Part shown: piece by piece, positions 42,545-51,246 of the stretch
Numbering within the stretch: the first letter of the stretch is position 1
How the letters are laid out: each line of letters starts with the position of its first letter
The notes under the pieces: model-generated
What the model was told of the DNA's origin: nothing
Database searches by the model: none
Seen by the model: the letters and a program-made list of their open reading frames with translations, nothing else
Program-made: the position numbers and the translations under genes
From: Chloroflexota bacterium
GTDB taxonomy: Bacteria > Chloroflexota > Dehalococcoidia > Bin125
Assembly (NCBI GenBank): GCA_026707145.1
Contig: JAPOXK010000019.1
Span: forward strand, 42,046 to 106,045
DNA length: 64,000 nucleotides
Direction: 5' to 3'

Positions 42545-43735
42545 CTACGATCCCGCCAGCGCAGCCGTCGCGTTTTCTTGGACCCGCCACAGCTCTTCGG
42601 CCGTCATACAATCGTATGACTCGGTGCCGATGTCGGCGATCGCAAGGAATTCGGCCGGAGTCATCGCCGAAACGTCCTTCAATCCGGAACTGAGCAGGTT
42701 CACGTACGCCGGATTCTCCTTCGCGAAGTCCTCGACGCAGGCGACGGATTCGTCGCTGAGATCTCCCAGCGCCCATTGAATACCGGAGACGAAGATCGCG
42801 ATATTGGTCTCCGGTGTGATGCAGTGGGAGACGGCACTCCCGATCGCCACTGCCTCCAGCGGACTGGCGTCGAGCACCGCGGCGAATTGATCCTCGGAGA
42901 GCCCCTCACCAACGCAGGCCGCCTCGGACTCAGAGAGCAAGGCGACGATGTCGGTCCCGGTAGCCCCGGCGTGTCGGTCCAAGGCTCTCCAGTAGTTCAA
43001 GGTGAAGTCCATCTTCTCTTGATCGGACATGCAGTCGTAGATCTGCACGTTGTAATCGAGCGTCTCAGCCGGGTTGCTGGTCTCCGGCCCTTGCCATTCC
43101 AGTCCGAGTCGTACGTAGACCGCTTCCGGGTGCTCCAGGCCGACCTCGATCATGCACCGGCGGGTTTCCGCGGACCATCCGCCCGCCTGTGCGGAGTTGA
43201 AGGCGAGGCCCAGAATCACGACGCTCTCCACCGTGAGGCAGTTGAAGAGGGGGGCCGCGCTGGCGGCATCCCCGCCCGCCAACAAGAGCGGCGTAGCGCG
43301 GATGATCTGATACACGCCCTCGCCCATGGTTTCGCGGATACAGGAGGTCTCGGTCTCGGAGAGGCGGTCCAGCAGATCCTGGCCGGTGGTCGCCGGGGTG
43401 ATGATGAAGTCCTCCAGCGAACCCACGGGTTGCGGGGCTTCGGCGGGCTCGGGAGCGGGAGGCTCAGTCGGCTCCGGCTCTGTGACCGCCGGTTCGGGAG
43501 TTGGCTCTGGTTCGGGCGCCGCTACAGGCTCCGGGGCAGGAGGCTCGGCAGGTTCCGGTGTCGCGGCTGCCGCAGGCTCCGGTGCCGACTCCGCCACGGA
43601 CTCCGGGGCGGGGGGCTCGGCGGGCTCCTCGTCGGAACCGCAGGCCGTGAGTGCCACGAGCACGATCAGTGCCAGCGCCATGACAAAGGCGCCGCGCCAG
43701 CCAACACGGCCATCGGGCCTACCCGGTGCACGCAT
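42545..43735 (-). CDS. Cys-patterned lipoprotein, family member C (two modules)
   Basis: 396 residues from ATG 43735, after AAAGGTAGG. Lipobox LTAC, EP-rich linker (about 35-105), then two modules with SETETSCIRETM and SESEAACVGEGL, NCLTVES and HCITPET, AQAGGWSAETRRC and GDLSDESVAC, joined by IYDCMSDQEK. The architecture equals member B, and the region GEGVYQIIR-TPLLLA-GDA is nearly identical between them. Probably a tandem duplication later split by the relic-bearing spacer. Confidence 0.75.
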   Translation of the reverse strand: MRAPGRPDGRVGWRGAFVMALALIVLVALTACGSDEEPAEPPAPESVAESAPEPAAAATPEPAEPPAPEPVAAPEPEPTPEPAVTEPEPTEPPAPEPAEAPQPVGSLEDFIITPATTGQDLLDRLSETETSCIRETMGEGVYQIIRATPLLLAGGDAASAAPLFNCLTVESVVILGLAFNSAQAGGWSAETRRCMIEVGLEHPEAVYVRLGLEWQGPETSNPAETLDYNVQIYDCMSDQEKMDFTLNYWRALDRHAGATGTDIVALLSESEAACVGEGLSEDQFAAVLDASPLEAVAIGSAVSHCITPETNIAIFVSGIQWALGDLSDESVACVEDFAKENPAYVNLLSSGLKDVSAMTPAEFLAIADIGTESYDCMTAEELWRVQENATAALAGS

Positions 43736-43993
43736 GGTTTCCTACCTTTCAACACGGAATCGAATGTGGGCAAGTGTAGTAGAAATTAGATCTAGTTCTA
43801 ATTATTACTCTCTTTCAAGCCACTTTCCGCTTCCAGCGCAGATCCTCTTGCACCCACTTCTCGTGACTCATCGGCCTGCGATCCAAGACACGGCGAGTCT
43901 GAGCCGGGGGAGCCAGCCGGTCGACCGTATTGGGTCCGCCCGCGGAGGACCGTGGCGAGAGGCGGATGCACCCGAAGCGCGATCCTCGTCGGC

Positions 43994-46033
43994 TCAGCGA
44001 GGAAAGGCACCGGGAATGCCGCCGTCGACGGGGATGGAGGCGCCGGTAATCTTGGCCGCTCCGTCGGAAGCGAGGTAGGCGACGACATCCGCCACGTCCT
44101 CCGGGTAGATCGGCTTGCCGAGCAGGTTGCGCCGCGCGTAGAAGGCCTCCAACTCGTGCGGGGCGACGCCGTGCGCGGCGGCGCGCCCGGCGCGCACATC
44201 TGGCGACCACAGCTTGGAGCCGCGAAAAACCGCATCGGGGTTGACGGCGTTCACTCGGATGCCGGCGTCGCCGTTCTCCAGGGCCAGGACGCGCGCGAGC
44301 TGGGTCTCGGCCGCTTTGGCCGCGCTGTAAGCGCCGAACTCCGCTCCCGGGGCGAAGGCGTTCTTGGAGGAAACGAAGATCAGGCTGCCGCCACGGTCCT
44401 GGCGTCGCAGGAGGCGGACGGCTTCGCGCGCCACGAGGAAATGCCCGGTGGCGTTGACCGCTATGCTCCGCTCCCAGTCCGAGGTCGCCAGATCATCCAA
44501 GCGGGAGACGACCGCGATGCCTGCGTTGGAGACGAGGATGTCCAAGCCCCCGTAGGTGGCCGAGAGCGTGACGAAACCGTCACGCACCGCCCCCTCGTCG
44601 CCGACGTCCATGGGCAGCGACAGCGCGGCGCGAGGCTGCGGCGACCGCTCCCTGATCGCGGCGGCAACGGTCTCCGCGCCGTCGCAGTCGATATCCGCGA
44701 TCGCAACGACCGCTCCCTCTTCCGCGAGCCGCTCCGCGATCGCCCGGCCGATACCGCTCGCGGCCCCCGTCACCAGCGCAATCCGGCCCTGCAACGGCAA
44801 CGGCCGAGGCGCCAAGCCGAGTTTGTAGAGTTCAAGCGGCCAGTATTCGACTTCGAACAGAGCTCCTTCGGAGACGGGCCGGTACTCGCCGATCACGGTG
44901 GCGTCCCGCTGGACGGCAAGAGAGCGGCGGGCGATGTCGAGCGCGATCCGCGCCGCCCTGCTCGACCGGGCGGCGGCGAAGACGCCCAGGCCCGGAATCA
45001 GAACGAGCCGTGGATAGGGGTCGAGGCGGGGCGTTCCCGGACGGGCGTGGCGTTGGACGTACTCCTCGTATTCTCGAACGTAGGCATCGATCGCCGCGCG
45101 CACGGTGCGATCGAGCGCCTCCGGACCAGCGTCCGCAGACGAATGGACGAAGGCCGGCCAGCCTTTGGTGCGGAGGGCATGATCAGGCGTCGCCGGGCCG
45201 CGACGGGTAATTGCGGCAGCGCCGGGATCCGCCAAAAAGCTGAGGAGCGCCGGAGAGGCGTCGTGCTCGACTACGACGGGCTGGGCGATGGCGCCGCGAA
45301 TCGCGGTGGCGGCGCATCCGACAAGCTCCGCGTCCGGCTGCGGCGCGGAGGCGCCGAAGCGGCGGGCCGCGCGCGCGGATTCGGCGATGAACGCCTCGGC
45401 TTCGCTCACGAGGGCGATAGTGCGCTCGTACGATGCGCGGGCATCGTCATCGAACGTAAGCAGTCCATGGTTGACGAAGGCCACGCCCTCGGCCGATCGA
45501 TCCGCCTCCCAGGCCTCCGCAACGGCGCGCGACAGGGCGAAGCCAGGACGGACCCAGGGCACGACCGCCAGGCGACGCCCGAAGACCCGGCGGATGGCCC
45601 CCGCGCCGTCGAGCTGGTTAGTCAGCGCCACAATGGCGTCCGCGTGGGTATGGTCGACGTGCCGATGGGGCAGGAATCCGTGCAGCAGCGTCTCGATCGA
45701 AGGACGCGGATCGTCGGGGTCCAGAAGAGCGCGCCGAAGATAGTCGACCATCGCCTCGTCACTGAGCATTTCGACCGCGCGGAGCGCTCGCACATCGTCG
45801 AGGCGGACGCCCGCGAAGTGCTTGCGCTCGATCGTCTTGAGATCCGAGCCGCTGCCCTTTACGCGCAATACCTCGACGGCGTCGCCACGGAAATCGCTCT
45901 CGGATCGCTTCACGGAGGTGTTGCCGCCGCCCCAAAGCACCAGGGACGGCTCCGCGCCTAGTAGGCGCGAGCTGTAGACGCGCAGATCCAGCAGGTCAGG
46001 GGGGGCGTCGGCATCGGACCAGCGGCTCCGCAT
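43994..46033 (-). CDS. Bifunctional class II aldolase / short-chain dehydrogenase
   Basis: 679 residues. The N-terminal class II aldolase/adducin domain has GGGNTSVK, Glu114 and metal ligands His128 and His130 (HVDHTHAD) with His189 (VNHGLLTF). The C-terminal SDR domain (from about 415) has LVTGAASGIGRAIAE, SNAGIAVVS, YSAAK at about 567 and an IPVDGGIPGAFPR end. This matches the fused rhamnulose-1-phosphate aldolase/lactaldehyde dehydrogenase (RhaD/RhaE-like) type used in sugar or deoxysugar breakdown. No sugar kinase or isomerase is adjacent. Confidence 0.88.
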   Translation of the reverse strand: MRSRWSDADAPPDLLDLRVYSSRLLGAEPSLVLWGGGNTSVKRSESDFRGDAVEVLRVKGSGSDLKTIERKHFAGVRLDDVRALRAVEMLSDEAMVDYLRRALLDPDDPRPSIETLLHGFLPHRHVDHTHADAIVALTNQLDGAGAIRRVFGRRLAVVPWVRPGFALSRAVAEAWEADRSAEGVAFVNHGLLTFDDDARASYERTIALVSEAEAFIAESARAARRFGASAPQPDAELVGCAATAIRGAIAQPVVVEHDASPALLSFLADPGAAAITRRGPATPDHALRTKGWPAFVHSSADAGPEALDRTVRAAIDAYVREYEEYVQRHARPGTPRLDPYPRLVLIPGLGVFAAARSSRAARIALDIARRSLAVQRDATVIGEYRPVSEGALFEVEYWPLELYKLGLAPRPLPLQGRIALVTGAASGIGRAIAERLAEEGAVVAIADIDCDGAETVAAAIRERSPQPRAALSLPMDVGDEGAVRDGFVTLSATYGGLDILVSNAGIAVVSRLDDLATSDWERSIAVNATGHFLVAREAVRLLRRQDRGGSLIFVSSKNAFAPGAEFGAYSAAKAAETQLARVLALENGDAGIRVNAVNPDAVFRGSKLWSPDVRAGRAAAHGVAPHELEAFYARRNLLGKPIYPEDVADVVAYLASDGAAKITGASIPVDGGIPGAFPR

Positions 46034-46097
46034 ACGGGCATGGTAGCGGCGGCCCGCTTATCAATTCGGTTGAGAGCTATGTCGCTGTAGAAGCTCT

Positions 46098-47324
46098 CTA
46101 TGCCCCAGTGGGACGCAGCGTGTGGTGGAGATGGCCTACGTGGTGGCTCTCGTTACAGGAGGCCGCCGACTGCTCCAGCTGGATCGTGACGTGCCCGATG
46201 CCATACTCCTTGTGCACCATATCTTGCATCCGATTGAGGAGCTGACCGATATCTCCCTCATAAGAGGGATCCAGGAGCACGTGTGCCGTGAAGGCTTCGC
46301 TTCCCGATGTGATGGTCCAGACGTGAACATCATGGATGAGAGTCACGCCTTCCATCTCATCAATCTCACTGCAGAGCTTATACACATCGATATGCTCGGG
46401 GGCCCCTTCCAACAGCACGTGGAAAACCTTCATCACGAGATGCCAGGAGCTGAACATGATCAGTAGCGCGATCACGACGCTCAGGATCGGGTCGATGAGC
46501 GTCCACCCGGTACTTAAGACCACGGTGCCGGAAATAACCACGCCGACGGACCCCAGCAAGTCGGCCATCACATGCTTAAAAGCGCCTTCGACGTTGAGGC
46601 TGTGCTCCGAAGAGCGGTGCAGTATCCAAGCAGCGCCCAGGTTCACGAGGAGCCCGCCGATACCGATGCCCATCATCAGCCATCCATCAATGTGCAGCTC
46701 GCTAGAACCGTGCTGGTGGAATGCCTCAAACCGGTGGTATGCCTCAAAGAGGATCCAGCCCACGATCAGCCAGAGCGCTAGGGCATTAAGCAGAGCGGCC
46801 AGGATCTCGGTGCGGTAGTAGCCATAGGTCCGTTCGATGGACGCTTCCCGCTCCGAGATCCACATGGCGAAGAGGGCGAGGCCAATGGCGGCGGCATCGG
46901 TGGCCATGTGCCCGGCGTCGGCGATCAAAGCCAGGCTGCCGGAAGCGATACCGCCGATCACTTCGGCCACCATGTAGGTCGAAATCAGGACTAGTGCAAA
47001 GATCAGGCTGCGGCGGCTGGTTCCCCGCAAGTCGTGAGCGTGGTCGTGGTGGCCGTGGCCATGATCATCGTGGTCGTCATGGCCCTCATGGTCATGACCT
47101 TCGTGATCGTCGTGCCCCGCATGGTCATGGCCTTCATGATCGTCATGCCCCGCGTGATCATCGTGGCTATCGTGATGGTGACGATCGTCCTCGGCGCCAC
47201 CACCGGCACTTGACGAGTAGTACTCGTCCCCCACGGCCACGGTACTCGGCTTCAACCACCCGAGCATCGCCCTGAATACCGACGTGACCGCTTGGCGCAC
47301 TACTTCGAAACCCTTAGCAGACAC
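46098..47324 (-). CDS. CDF-family divalent metal exporter with His-rich N-tail
   Basis: 408 residues, GTG start at 47324 without a clear ribosome site; ATG at residue 20 is an alternative. Residues 49-97 are almost pure His/Asp/Gly/Glu (repeats of GHDDHEGHDH). Six membrane helices follow, with transport-site motifs HMATD and HVMAD (HxxxD) as in ZitB/CzcD zinc exporters. A C-terminal cytosolic domain with HDVHVWTITSGSEAFTAHV binds further metal. Likely zinc efflux. A small His/Cys-rich protein gene lies 285 bases upstream on the same strand. Confidence 0.92.
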   Translation of the reverse strand: MSAKGFEVVRQAVTSVFRAMLGWLKPSTVAVGDEYYSSSAGGGAEDDRHHHDSHDDHAGHDDHEGHDHAGHDDHEGHDHEGHDDHDDHGHGHHDHAHDLRGTSRRSLIFALVLISTYMVAEVIGGIASGSLALIADAGHMATDAAAIGLALFAMWISEREASIERTYGYYRTEILAALLNALALWLIVGWILFEAYHRFEAFHQHGSSELHIDGWLMMGIGIGGLLVNLGAAWILHRSSEHSLNVEGAFKHVMADLLGSVGVVISGTVVLSTGWTLIDPILSVVIALLIMFSSWHLVMKVFHVLLEGAPEHIDVYKLCSEIDEMEGVTLIHDVHVWTITSGSEAFTAHVLLDPSYEGDIGQLLNRMQDMVHKEYGIGHVTIQLEQSAASCNESHHVGHLHHTLRPTGA

Positions 47325-47609
47325 CAGTCTTACACAACTGAAAGATCGTTGAGGAGAAGGCTCGATCTGTGACGGTCCCGGCGGCTCCCTAATCCTTAGA
47401 TCCGACGAGAGGACACGCTAACACATATAGAAGAACACCTATAGAAGAATCCTACCGCCCCTAACGAAACCGGCAGGACTCAAAGAACTCGAGAGATCCC
47501 GGCAGCCAGAACAATCCATCCGCCAGAACGCGAACCGGATCGAGTCCCCTAGCCCGGCTCCGCGAACAGCGCCCTCCGCCGAGATTTCCCTTGACGAAAC
47601 CGAGCGCGA

Positions 47610-47807
47610 CTAGTGGTCGTGGTGCTCGTGGTCGTCGCACTCGTGCGGGTCGTGCACGTGGGCGTGGTGCTCATGATCGTCGCATTCATGCTGGTCGTGC
47701 ACGTGTCCCGGCTCATCGCCGTGGTGCTCGTGGTCGTCGCACTCGTGCTGGTCATGCTCGTGAGCGTGATGCTCGTGGTCGTCACATTCGTGCTGGTCGT
47801 GAGGCAT
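47610..47807 (-). CDS. Tiny His/Cys-rich metal-binding repeat protein
   Basis: 65 residues from ATG 47807, with GGGAG six bases upstream. Essentially four repeats of HD(Q/P)HECDDHEHH separated by AHE, GDEPGHV and AHV; 21 of the residues are His and 4 are Cys. No signal peptide or other domain. It probably buffers or delivers Zn, Ni or Cu; its position before the CDF exporter supports metal homeostasis. Codon-level repeats show it grew by duplication. An in-frame ATG further upstream (47867) could add 20 residues. Confidence 0.7.
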   Translation of the reverse strand: MPHDQHECDDHEHHAHEHDQHECDDHEHHGDEPGHVHDQHECDDHEHHAHVHDPHECDDHEHHDH

Positions 47808-48093
47808 GGAAACTCCCGTATACCCTTTCAACATCAAACCGCATTTCCGCAGGCCATCTTCACGCATATAGACAGCACTGACAAGAGTGAATCCTGAAAA
47901 TAATTTAATAACAAGAATGGTTACTATATCTGGTACTAATAAGCCCCAACCATGCGAAGAGGGAAGCACAGACCTGCAGCCTTTCCCGACGCCACACATG
48001 CCACCATCCGCGGGACTCATCTCTCAGCCACGGTCCCAAGGACCTGTTACCGGTAGCGCCTACCGGATCCAGGGACCGTATGATGCCTCCGCG

Positions 48094-51000
48094 ATGCCGT
48101 TCACGATTCAGACCGTCCCCACCCTGAAGGCTGCGGAGGAGCGGCTCGCAGCGTTCGTGGGATCCGTTCGCACGGAGCCCACCCAGCGAGTCAACATCCT
48201 GACGGGCTCGAACGCGCAGCGCATCTACTTTCGCCGGTTGCTGGGCAGGCGTTTCGGCGCCACGGCCAACGTGCGCTTCGCCACACCGGTGGATCTGGCG
48301 GCGGAGATCCGGCGCGCGGCGGCCGCGCCGCGCCGCCCACCTCTGCCCGACGGCGGTGACATCCTGCTCGTCGCGGAGCTCCTGCGCCGCCTGCATAGGA
48401 ACGGCCAGCTCGAGCAGTTGGATCCGGACCTGCAAGGCGTCGCCGAGGCGGTGCGGGGAGCGCTCAACGACCTGCGGGAGGGCGGTATCAGCAGCCTGGA
48501 GTTTCAGCGCGCGCTGCGCCGGAGCGACGCCCGCAAGCTGCACGATCTCGCCGCTCTGTACGACGCCCACGAATCGCTTGAGGGTAGATCGGCCTTCCTC
48601 GATCGGCCGGCGCTTTACCGGGAAGCGCTCGACGATCGCGTCTCGGATGAAGCCGTGCGGCGCGCGCTGGGCGGCGCCCCGACCGCCGTGATCGGACTGT
48701 ACGACGCCCCTCCCGTACAAGTCGCCCTCATCCGGCGGTGCGCGGAGGTCGTCGATGTGCAAGTCATCCTAGTTGCGACGGCGGAGCCGGCATTCGCATT
48801 CGCGGACAACTTCAAGGATGCGCTCGTCAAGGCCGGCGCAACGGTCCAAGACAATCCTGATCACCTGACGGACGCGGCCGAGATCCGCGCGGCGGCGACG
48901 CACTTCAGCGCGCCTACCAGACAGGCCGAGGCGGAGGAGGTCGCCCGCCGGATGCTGGCGTTGGCGCGTGACCACGGCGTGCCGTTTAACGAGATGGCCG
49001 TCCTGCACCGCTTAGACCACGGCTACGACGATCTCATGGCCGCCGTGCTGGGCCGCGCCGGCATCCCGATCTACCGGGGCGCCGGCCACCCCGTGCGGCA
49101 CACCGCAGCCGGCCGGGCAGTGCTGGTGCTGCTAGATCTGCTGCTCGAGCCGCCAACGCGACACCGGCTGCTGGAGTTTCTCGGGAATCCCGCGTTGTGC
49201 CCCGACGTTCCCACGCTGGGACCGGACGCGCCGCCACGGGTGTGTCCGCAGCCGGTCCGCTGGGAGCGCATCTCGAAAAGCGCGGGGATGGTCGCCGGGT
49301 GGGATCGCTTCCACACCCAACTGGATGCGCACGTCAAGATGCTGCGCGATCGGGAAGACCAGGAGCAGCGGGGAGGAGCCTTGCAAGCGGCGGCGGAGCT
49401 GCGGGGCGTTGTCGCACGCCTCGCAGCGGCGGCGGAGGCCGGGAAGGCGCTCCAAAACTGGTCTGACTACGGCGACTGGCTTTTGGGCGTTCTCGGTGCC
49501 TACTTCGCGCCCGAAGAAGAGGAGGGGTCTCTGTCGACGATCCGCTCGCAGATCGAGGCGTTGCGGCAGCTTGACCGGGCGGAGATCCCCGTTGACGAGC
49601 CGCGCTTTCACCACGCGGCAGCGCACGCCGTACGCCGGGCCGTCGAGTCCGGCGGCTTTCTGGAGCGGGATGGCGCCTTTCTAGGAAACGTGAATGCCGC
49701 GCGCTGGCTGCGCTTCCAGGCCGTGTTCCTCACGGAGTGCGCCGAGCGCATTTTCCCTTCTCTGATCCAGCTCGATCCGATCCTGCTGGACGACGAGCGA
49801 GAGACGCTGAACCGACGCTTGGGGCGCAAGGCGTTGCCGATCAAGCGTGAGCGCGCGCAGGAGGAGCAGCTGCTCTTCGCCTTGGTCGAACAGTCCGCCA
49901 AGCGCTTCCTCACGATCTCGTGGGCGCGGCGCACGACGACATCGGGTGCTCCCCGGCTCTCGTCGACGTTCTTGCGGCAGTCGATCCAGAGCGAGCATGA
50001 GGAAGGAGCGACCGAGCGGGAGCTCGTCGAGCACGGCCTGATCAAACGGTTGCCGGCACGGCTGGCAGGGGCCGCGCCCTCGCCCGAGCAGCTGGCCGCG
50101 CGCGACTGGCGCGCCACGGAAACCGCACTCGATGCAACGGATTTCGCGCTTGCGCTGCTCGAAGCGGCCCCCGCCGGCGCGCCGACCGTCTTGCGCATGC
50201 TGTGGCCCGACCATGAGCGCTACCAGGCCGCGCGCGCGGAGCGGAATGCGCCGTCCTTCAGCGCGTACGACGGCCTCATCCCGCCGGCCGCCTTGCGACA
50301 CGATCCTCTGTCACCCTCCACAAGCGCCACAGGTCTTGAGGAGTACGCCACCTGTCCTTACCGCTACTTCCTGCGGCGCGTGCTGCACGTAGCCGCCGTC
50401 GCAGAGCCCGGCGAGGCGCTGGAGATGACGCCGCTCGACCGGGGCGATCTGCTCCACACGATTCTCGAGCGTTGGATCAGGCGTTGGATCGAGGCCGGGG
50501 ATGCAGGGCAAGTCGATTGGCCAACGTACCTGCGCAACGAGGAACCTCTCATGCAGATCGCGCAAGAGGAGTTTGCGGCCGCAGATCTGAGCGGCTTGGC
50601 CGGCCTCCCAGCGACCTGGGATGTGGTGCGCGAGGAAGTCCTGTCCGACCTACGCCGCGTGCTGGAGCTTGAGCGGGCACGCGCCGCAGAGGGCTACCGC
50701 CCCGTCGGCGTGGAGATCGGCTTCGGCGATCTTGTCGTCTCGCTGCCCGACGGCACCGAACTCCGATTCCGCGGTCGCATCGATCGCGTGGACCGGGGGC
50801 CGGTCGGCATCGTCGCGATCGACTACAAGACGGGCGCCTCCCGTAAGCGCGCGGAAGACTACCGCGACGGATCGGCGCTACAGCTGCCGATCTACTTACT
50901 GGCGGCGGCGCGGGAGTTCGGGGACGAACCCAGCGCCGCGAGCGCCGAGTACTGGTATGCGACGCGCAAAGGGAACTTCGCGCGCAGTGGTTTGGGCGGC

Positions 51001-51246
51001 GCAACGGTCTTGGCCGATGCGGCCTGGGCCAGCGCACTCGCCAGCATCAGCGCTGGGGTGCGGGCGGGTCGCTTTTTCCCCTATCCAGGGAAAGCCGCCG
51101 GCAGCCGGCGGCGCCCCAATTGCACGTTCTGCGACTTCGCCAGCGTCTGTGCGACCGATGTGGACCAGCGCTTCGAGGCCAAGGCGAAGCAAGATCAAGA
51201 CACGGTCCGAGCGTTCCGCACGCTGCAGGCGCAACGGCATGACTGA
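48094..51246 (+). CDS. addB: AddB-like recombination nuclease subunit
   Basis: 1050 residues from ATG 48094; the frame is open to 47887 but the extra part has no similarity. Inactivated helicase-like N-terminal half, then a C-terminal PD-(D/E)XK nuclease with VAIDYKTGASRKR at about 905-917. Four cysteines for a 4Fe-4S cluster: one in EEYATCPYRYF (about 752) and three in NCTFCDFASVC (about 1008-1018), the AddB/Cas4 pattern. With AddA, which overlaps by 8 bases, it resects double-strand breaks. No Walker A motif is kept at the N-terminus. Confidence 0.85.
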   Translation: MPFTIQTVPTLKAAEERLAAFVGSVRTEPTQRVNILTGSNAQRIYFRRLLGRRFGATANVRFATPVDLAAEIRRAAAAPRRPPLPDGGDILLVAELLRRLHRNGQLEQLDPDLQGVAEAVRGALNDLREGGISSLEFQRALRRSDARKLHDLAALYDAHESLEGRSAFLDRPALYREALDDRVSDEAVRRALGGAPTAVIGLYDAPPVQVALIRRCAEVVDVQVILVATAEPAFAFADNFKDALVKAGATVQDNPDHLTDAAEIRAAATHFSAPTRQAEAEEVARRMLALARDHGVPFNEMAVLHRLDHGYDDLMAAVLGRAGIPIYRGAGHPVRHTAAGRAVLVLLDLLLEPPTRHRLLEFLGNPALCPDVPTLGPDAPPRVCPQPVRWERISKSAGMVAGWDRFHTQLDAHVKMLRDREDQEQRGGALQAAAELRGVVARLAAAAEAGKALQNWSDYGDWLLGVLGAYFAPEEEEGSLSTIRSQIEALRQLDRAEIPVDEPRFHHAAAHAVRRAVESGGFLERDGAFLGNVNAARWLRFQAVFLTECAERIFPSLIQLDPILLDDERETLNRRLGRKALPIKRERAQEEQLLFALVEQSAKRFLTISWARRTTTSGAPRLSSTFLRQSIQSEHEEGATERELVEHGLIKRLPARLAGAAPSPEQLAARDWRATETALDATDFALALLEAAPAGAPTVLRMLWPDHERYQAARAERNAPSFSAYDGLIPPAALRHDPLSPSTSATGLEEYATCPYRYFLRRVLHVAAVAEPGEALEMTPLDRGDLLHTILERWIRRWIEAGDAGQVDWPTYLRNEEPLMQIAQEEFAAADLSGLAGLPATWDVVREEVLSDLRRVLELERARAAEGYRPVGVEIGFGDLVVSLPDGTELRFRGRIDRVDRGPVGIVAIDYKTGASRKRAEDYRDGSALQLPIYLLAAAREFGDEPSAASAEYWYATRKGNFARSGLGGATVLADAAWASALASISAGVRAGRFFPYPGKAAGSRRRPNCTFCDFASVCATDVDQRFEAKAKQDQDTVRAFRTLQAQRHD

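Noticed and set aside
47610..47807. Simple-sequence repeat without coding function
   Set aside because: The frame has a proper start and ribosome site, and the Cys/His pattern is kept through silent and conservative changes.
47887..48093. N-terminal extension of addB to 47887
   Set aside because: The extra 69 residues have no similarity, lie in an AT-rich spacer and lack a ribosome site.
50621..51238. N-terminal extension of addA inside addB
   Set aside because: It is an out-of-frame shadow of addB; helicase similarity starts just after ATG 51239.
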